5,703 nucleotides of DNA. It comes from an uncultured Prosthecobacter sp. Lineage in GTDB: Bacteria > Verrucomicrobiota > Verrucomicrobiia > Verrucomicrobiales > Verrucomicrobiaceae. The stretch covers positions 1 through 5,703 of the forward strand of contig CALDGV010000708.1 of NCBI GenBank assembly GCA_937941745.1. The letters are read 5' to 3'. The stretch's first letter is position 1. The number at the start of each line of letters is the position of its first letter. A model generated the notes under the pieces. It was not told the origin of the DNA. It did not search any database and saw only the letters and a list, made by a program, of their open reading frames with translations. A program made the position numbers and the translations under genes. Shown piece by piece: positions 1 to 3,159 of this stretch.

Positions 1-543
1 GCCGGCATCATCCACGATCACCCGCACCGCCACACCGCGCTGATGTGCCGCCGTCAGTTCTCGGACAAACTCATCGCCGATGCCACTGGCCTCGAAAATA
101 TAGCTCGAAAGAGCCACCGTCTTCTGTGCATCCCGGATGGCAGCCAGCATCGCAGGCATCGCCTCATCTCCATTGATCAGCGGCTGCACCAGGTTCCCCG
201 AGCTGAAGTTGAAGCGTGAAATGCGGTCCAGCGTCACAGCCAGAGCGCAGTCCCGCTGCGCCAGCAGAGGATCTGCATGCACGAAAAGCGGGCAAACTGG
301 CGGCGGATCACGGTAGGCCGGACCAATGTGACCGCGATACTGCCGCCCCCGGCGGCGAACAAAATTGATGCCGAGCACACCATACAAGCAGGCTCCAACC
401 AGCGGCGAAAAGACAATCAAAGCCACCCAGAAAGCCGCCGAACGGTGGTCTCGCTGATGCGTCAGCAGATGCAGCAGCGCAGCCACGCTGAGCACCAAGG
501 CCAAGGCAGGCAGCAGGAGGGTGGCCGTTCCGAGATCGGTCAT
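1..543 (-). CDS. cls: Cardiolipin synthase-type phospholipase D, N-terminal part (cut by window edge)
   Basis: This frame stays open from an ATG at 543 to the window edge and gives 181 residues. Residues 6-27 and 36-57 are two hydrophobic membrane segments followed by GINFVRRRGR, the usual N-terminal anchor of cardiolipin synthases. From about residue 118 the start of the first phospholipase D domain is clear: NLVQPLINGDEAMPAML, then SSYIFEASGIGDEF, then RGVAVRVIVDDAG. The two HKD catalytic motifs of the family lie beyond the edge and cannot be checked. Family members join phosphatidyl groups to make cardiolipin at the inner membrane; related phospholipase D-like proteins share this architecture, so the substrate is not certain. 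An in-frame TGA lies only four codons upstream, so the ATG at 543 is the only standard start in that space. No Shine-Dalgarno sequence is visible. It follows the response regulator in the same direction after 124 bp, so co-transcription is possible. Confidence 0.87.
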   Translation of the reverse strand, partial: MTDLGTATLLLPALALVLSVAALLHLLTHQRDHRSAAFWVALIVFSPLVGACLYGVLGINFVRRRGRQYRGHIGPAYRDPPPVCPLFVHADPLLAQRDCALAVTLDRISRFNFSSGNLVQPLINGDEAMPAMLAAIRDAQKTVALSSYIFEASGIGDEFVRELTAAHQRGVAVRVIVDDAG

Positions 544-565
544 GCAGCGAATTCAGCCAGCCCCA

Positions 566-592
566 GACTCCCCGCAACCAGGAGTCGGGAGT
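566..592 (-). promoter_or_regulatory. Overlapping alternative hairpins in the gap before the cls-type gene
   Basis: Read leftward, the transcript carries ACTCCC (592-587) and GACTCC (586-581) back to back. Both can pair with the same downstream arm GGGGAGTC (573-566), leaving loops of about 14 or 9 bases. The structure ends 22 bases before the ATG at 543. The downstream arm has no T-tract on the minus strand, so it is not a convincing intrinsic terminator. It could modulate expression of the downstream gene or be a chance repeat. Confidence 0.25.
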
Positions 593-667
593 TTTCACCT
601 CACCTGACAAAGCTCGGGAGCCCCACGGGCCAAGGCCACCCGGCTGATGTCCAAAGAAGCCAACGGA

Positions 668-2050
668 TCAGGCCGTGGTCTTGCGCTCCTGATTCAAACC
701 CATCTTGCGGTAAAGGGTGGCGATGCTGATGCCCAGCATGGAAGCCGTCTTTTCACGAGATCCGTTGTGATACTTGAGCGTCTCATTGATGAAGAGGCGC
801 TCCTGGCCCTTGATAAAATCATCCAACGTGGTGCCGATCGGTAGTTGCGTCGTGCCTCCGGTGGCCTTGGGAGTCGCCACTTCGATCTGCTGGCTGACTT
901 TTGTTGGCAGGTCAGCCGGGCGGATTCTGTCTCCCTCAGCAAAGGCACAGGCCCGCTCCACGGCATTGCGCAGTTCGGAGATGTTTCCTGGCCATGGATA
1001 CTTCTCCAGAAACTCCATCGCGTAGGTGTCGATGCTCTTGACGCGGGAATCAGTGCGCTCAGCCAGCTCCTTGAGGAAATGATCGGTCAACGGCTTGATG
1101 TCTTCACGCCGCTCACGCAGCGGTGGAATCTTCAAAGGCACTACCGACAGCTTGTAGTAAAGGTCCTCGCGAAAAGTTCCCTTCTTGGCGGCCTCCTCCA
1201 GGCTCACCGTCGTGCTGACCACAAGGCGGAAATCTGCATTGGATGTGTTCCAGGCACTGCGCCGCGACTGCACCTCGTCCAAATAGGTGTTGAGTTGAGC
1301 CTGAATGCGCGGAGGCAGCACATGGATTTCCGCCAGATGCACGGTGCCGCCGTTCGCACGGCTGAAAATGCCGCCCGTCTGGCCATTGCCGGTGTTATAG
1401 CCAAAAAGCTCGGCTTCCAAGGTCTCCTCAGGCAGGGCGCTGCACTGTAGTTCCTTGTAGGCGGCGCTGCTGCGACGGCTCGCCTCGTGCAAGGCACGTG
1501 CCACCATGTGCTTGCCTACCCCAAACTCACCCTCCAGCAGCACCGGGCTGTCGTTGTCTGCCACTCGGCGGACGATCTCAAAAATGCGCTGAATCGCATC
1601 ACTGTGACCAATGAGCTTGGACGATGCTCCACTGCGAACGGCCGATGCAGCAGGAGCGACGGTGGAACTCGCCAGCGCTGCCGCCGGGTTGTTCTTAGCA
1701 AGGGCCATGTTGACCGTCTTGATCAGGTCGCCCAAGTCAAAAGGCTTCGTCAGGTAGTCGAACGCTCCCAGCCGCATCGCCTCCACGGCCGTCTCCACAC
1801 TCCCATGTCCGGTCACCATGATCACGGCCGTGTTAGGAAACTGTTCACGACACATGCTCACAAGGTCGAGACCGTTCACATCCCCGATGCGCAGATCGAC
1901 GATCACAAGATCCGGCTGCTGCTGGCGGATTGCCGAAATGCCATCCACACCCGTAGTGCAACCGAACACTGTGTGCCCAGCAGCCCGGCAGAGCTTGCTC
2001 ATCAGCTCCAGAATGGCGGCTTCGTCATCTATGATTACCAGTTTAGCCAT
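668..2050 (-). CDS. NtrC-type response regulator with degenerate AAA+ domain
   Basis: This is a complete 460-residue protein with the normal order of an NtrC-family regulator. The receiver domain (about 3-118) keeps the acidic pair D8/D9, phospho-acceptor D52, T80 and K102, so it should accept phosphate from a histidine kinase, which is not in this window. An Ala/Ser-rich linker (124-144) leads to an AAA+ domain (about 145-383) with Walker A GEFGVGK (174-180) and the PPLRERREDI block. The C-terminus (about 405-450) is a Fis-type helix-turn-helix with ASMLGISIATLYRKMG. Several motor residues are lost. The GAFTGA loop after ELFG (214-217) is replaced by a segment about five residues shorter. 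Walker B reads HLAEI, with A240 in place of Asp. Sensor II Arg is S358. The second arginine-finger position is K300, although R294 remains. DNA binding and phosphorylation look intact, while ATP hydrolysis and sigma-54 contact look impaired. The ATG at 2050 fits the receiver start; no Shine-Dalgarno sequence is seen. The target genes are unknown. Confidence 0.93.
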   Translation of the reverse strand: MAKLVIIDDEAAILELMSKLCRAAGHTVFGCTTGVDGISAIRQQQPDLVIVDLRIGDVNGLDLVSMCREQFPNTAVIMVTGHGSVETAVEAMRLGAFDYLTKPFDLGDLIKTVNMALAKNNPAAALASSTVAPAASAVRSGASSKLIGHSDAIQRIFEIVRRVADNDSPVLLEGEFGVGKHMVARALHEASRRSSAAYKELQCSALPEETLEAELFGYNTGNGQTGGIFSRANGGTVHLAEIHVLPPRIQAQLNTYLDEVQSRRSAWNTSNADFRLVVSTTVSLEEAAKKGTFREDLYYKLSVVPLKIPPLRERREDIKPLTDHFLKELAERTDSRVKSIDTYAMEFLEKYPWPGNISELRNAVERACAFAEGDRIRPADLPTKVSQQIEVATPKATGGTTQLPIGTTLDDFIKGQERLFINETLKYHNGSREKTASMLGISIATLYRKMGLNQERKTTA

Positions 2051-2090
2051 AAAATTGTCAGAATTTGAGTTTCAAAGTTGAGTGGCAGCG

Positions 2091-2119
2091 ATGCTAAAGC
2101 GCTCTTAAGGAATGGTCAA
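2091..2119 (-). promoter_or_regulatory. Candidate sigma-70-type promoter of the response regulator gene
   Basis: On the minus strand TTGACC (2119-2114) matches five of six bases of the -35 consensus. It is followed after exactly 17 bases by TAGCAT (2096-2091), which matches four of six of the -10 consensus. The implied start of transcription near 2084 would give a leader of about 34 bases before the ATG at 2050. Spacing and position are ideal, but the call rests on consensus matching alone. Confidence 0.5.
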
Positions 2120-2125
2120 TTTACA

Positions 2126-2143
2126 TTTCGCACTTTTGCGAAA
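2126..2143. promoter_or_regulatory. 7-bp inverted repeat just upstream of the regulator promoter (possible operator)
   Basis: TTTCGCA (2126-2132) and TGCGAAA (2137-2143) form a perfect inverted repeat around a 4-base centre. It lies about 6 bp upstream of the candidate -35 box of the response regulator gene. That is a typical place for an activator or autoregulatory site. Fis-type regulators often bind such dyads, so autoregulation by the adjacent gene product is a reasonable guess, not a demonstrated fact. Confidence 0.3.
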
Positions 2144-2627
2144 AGCATGTGGTCACCGATGCCCCATCTGAGGTTTGCTGAACCATCTTGTTCGCTCGCC
2201 AGCCTTTGAATTCACGGCGTTTGCAGATGGAAATTTACCTTACTGTAGTCTGATCGATCCAGGTCTTCGCGAGTGAACTGGTCACCATGGTCAACAAATC
2301 CACGGCATGCTGTGAAGAACGACCAAAAACGGCCCCCAATTAGCATCTCGTTTGCCAGGAAGAAGATTGCCCAGCTGCACAAAAATACCTTTTCGCGGCA
2401 CAGAAAACCAGGGCTGAAGAGGGCAGAGTTTTTCACATCGCAGTCAGCATTCCAAATTGCGCTTCAGGCCTCTACAGCCTCGCATCGGAATCACTGACCA
2501 AGCTAGCCCCCTTGGTAATCACAGAAACACAAGTCGTTGATTTTCAATTATTTGAGATTCTCCAAGCTCTTACAGCAGGCAAAATGAAGCTTGCCCTTCA
2601 TGTGACGAAGCCGTTGCGTTCCTCAAC

Positions 2628-2661
2628 AGTCCTTGTGGCGTTCCACAAGGACTTGTTTGTA
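2628..2661 (+). terminator. Perfect 11-bp hairpin, possible rightward terminator
   Basis: AGTCCTTGTGG (2628-2638) pairs perfectly with CCACAAGGACT (2643-2653) around a CGTT loop. On the plus strand it is followed by TGTTTGT, which is T-rich but interrupted. On the minus strand no T-tract follows. An intrinsic terminator for a rightward transcript is the simplest reading. No plus-strand gene is recognised upstream, so it may end an unannotated small RNA, or be a protein- or RNA-binding hairpin instead. Confidence 0.4.
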
Positions 2662-2730
2662 GCGCCCTTGTTCGCAGAACAGTTTGCCATCACACAGAGG
2701 CGGTCTTTTCCGACGCTCCTCTCTCAATCT

Positions 2731-2750
2731 TGTGAATAACCTGTGAATTA
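2731..2750 (-). repeat. Two tandem DnaA-box-like 9-mers
   Basis: TGTGAATAA (2731-2739) and TGTGAATTA (2742-2750) are direct repeats with an 11-bp period that differ at one base. On the minus strand the first reads TTATTCACA, a match to the DnaA-box pattern TTATNCACA, and the second reads TAATTCACA with one mismatch. Two boxes without an AT-rich unwinding region or origin genes do not make an origin, and a chance match is possible. Confidence 0.3.
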
Positions 2751-2756
2751 AGGCTG

Positions 2757-2790
2757 AAAAACTCCCGGTTTAATGCGCAAAAACCGGGAG
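2757..2790 (-). terminator. Strong intrinsic terminator reading leftward
   Basis: AAACCGGGAG (2781-2790) and CTCCCGGTTT (2762-2771) form a perfect 10-bp, GC-rich stem with a 9-base loop. On the minus strand the stem is followed directly by five T residues (2761-2757). On the plus strand nothing T-rich follows, so it works leftward. It begins 7 bases after the TGA of the ORF at 2798-3016, which is strong positional support that a leftward transcript ends here. Confidence 0.8.
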
Positions 2791-2797
2791 AAGTGGT

Positions 2798-3016
2798 TCA
2801 GAAATCCCAACTCTGAGAACAGCCCGATGGAAACAGCGCCCGATAAGCATTGGCACCTAGGAATTCCCTCATTTCTTCCTGTGCATCCTCACTCACTGGG
2901 TAACCCACACTTCTGTCGAGGCATTTGAAAGCTTCCTGAAAGCTAGGCGGGCATCTCATCAGGCTCTCGCACATAAAGAACCACGAATCTCTCCGTCCAT
3001 CTGCCGATGCAGTCAC
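2798..3016 (-). CDS. Small hypothetical protein, or 3' remnant of a larger gene
   Basis: The frame gives 72 residues from a GTG at 3016; an ATG at 2974 would give 58. An in-frame TGA at 3032-3034 blocks extension beyond 78 codons. I do not recognise the protein. It has four cysteines (C17, C24, C32, C67), no clear membrane segment, and an acidic helix-prone stretch SEDAQEEMREF followed by LGANAYRALF. That last stretch weakly recalls the C-terminal end of amidohydrolase-type proteins, which often finish with a Gly-x-Asn-Ala-x-Arg-hydrophobic pattern. The best support is position: a strong terminator starts 7 bases after the stop codon. Against it, third-position G+C is only about half, well below the neighbours, AGA codons are used, and no ribosome-binding site precedes the GTG. 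It may be a true small gene of foreign composition or the surviving tail of a decayed gene. It is divergent from the large secreted-protein gene, 83 bp away. Confidence 0.4.
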   Translation of the reverse strand: MTASADGRRDSWFFMCESLMRCPPSFQEAFKCLDRSVGYPVSEDAQEEMREFLGANAYRALFPSGCSQSWDF

Positions 3017-3099
3017 TTGGTGAGTCCGGTTTCATGCCCCGGTTGGATTGGAAAGGTTCCCCTGCCCTTCCCGTAATTTCCGCCCCTCGTTTCCCGCTC

Positions 3100-3159
3100 A
3101 TGAAATGCCGACTTGCCACCCTCTTCGCTGCCTTTGCCCTGCTCGCCACCGCCTCGGCA
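3100..3159 (+). other. Signal peptide of the secreted dehydrogenase-type protein
   Basis: Residues 1-20 show a short basic start (MKCR), a hydrophobic core (LATLFAAFALLA) and the cleavage-type end TASA before QLEL. The Cys at residue 3 precedes the core, so it is not a lipobox. Export by the Sec pathway with signal peptidase I cleavage is the straightforward prediction. Confidence 0.8.

Larger units (their letters stand above)
2144..2797. other. Non-coding stretch with hairpins, no convincing gene
   Basis: This stretch separates the regulator promoter region from the small leftward ORF and is more AT-rich than the flanking genes. Open frames of 60-75 codons exist on both strands. They start at GTG or TTG, lack ribosome-binding sites, show no third-position bias and resemble no family I know. 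What can be supported is structural: a perfect 11-bp hairpin, two DnaA-box-like direct repeats and a leftward terminator, each listed separately. A 6-bp inverted repeat, ACCAAG (2497-2502) with CTTGGT (2511-2516), is too weak to call. No tRNA or known structured RNA was recognised, and a small RNA cannot be excluded. Confidence 0.6.

Noticed and set aside
308..610. Minus-strand 100-codon frame overlapping the start of the phospholipase gene
   Set aside because: It is frame-shifted relative to the clear cardiolipin-synthase reading and matches nothing; it is a shadow frame.
277..729. Plus-strand 150-codon frame over the phospholipase gene and the following gap
   Set aside because: Antisense to the membrane segments and phospholipase domain start; low-complexity Gln/Arg/Ser-rich product with no family resemblance, and it runs on into the 3' end of the regulator gene.
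845..1450. Plus-strand 201-codon frame opposite the regulator
   Set aside because: Antisense to the conserved AAA+ domain; no motif and no start signal.
1487..2068. Plus-strand 193-codon frame opposite the receiver and linker of the regulator
   Set aside because: Antisense shadow of a well-supported gene; His/Arg-rich product without recognisable domains.
2212..2436. Minus-strand 74-codon ORF starting with GTG
   Set aside because: Unremarkable composition, no start signal, no terminator behind it, and it overlaps the opposite ORF; chance frame.
2273..2497. Plus-strand 74-codon basic ORF starting with GTG
   Set aside because: No family resemblance, no clear ribosome-binding site and no third-position bias. 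The hairpin at 2628 could end its transcript, but that alone is not enough to call a gene.
2512..2739. Plus-strand 75-codon ORF starting with TTG
   Set aside because: A perfect 11-bp hairpin lies inside the frame, the start is TTG without a ribosome-binding site, and codon use is unlike that of the flanking genes.
2851..2868. TGGCAC resembling the -24 half of a sigma-54 promoter on the plus strand
   Set aside because: The bases at the -12 position do not give TTGCA or its GC core at the required spacing, and the site lies inside the small leftward ORF.
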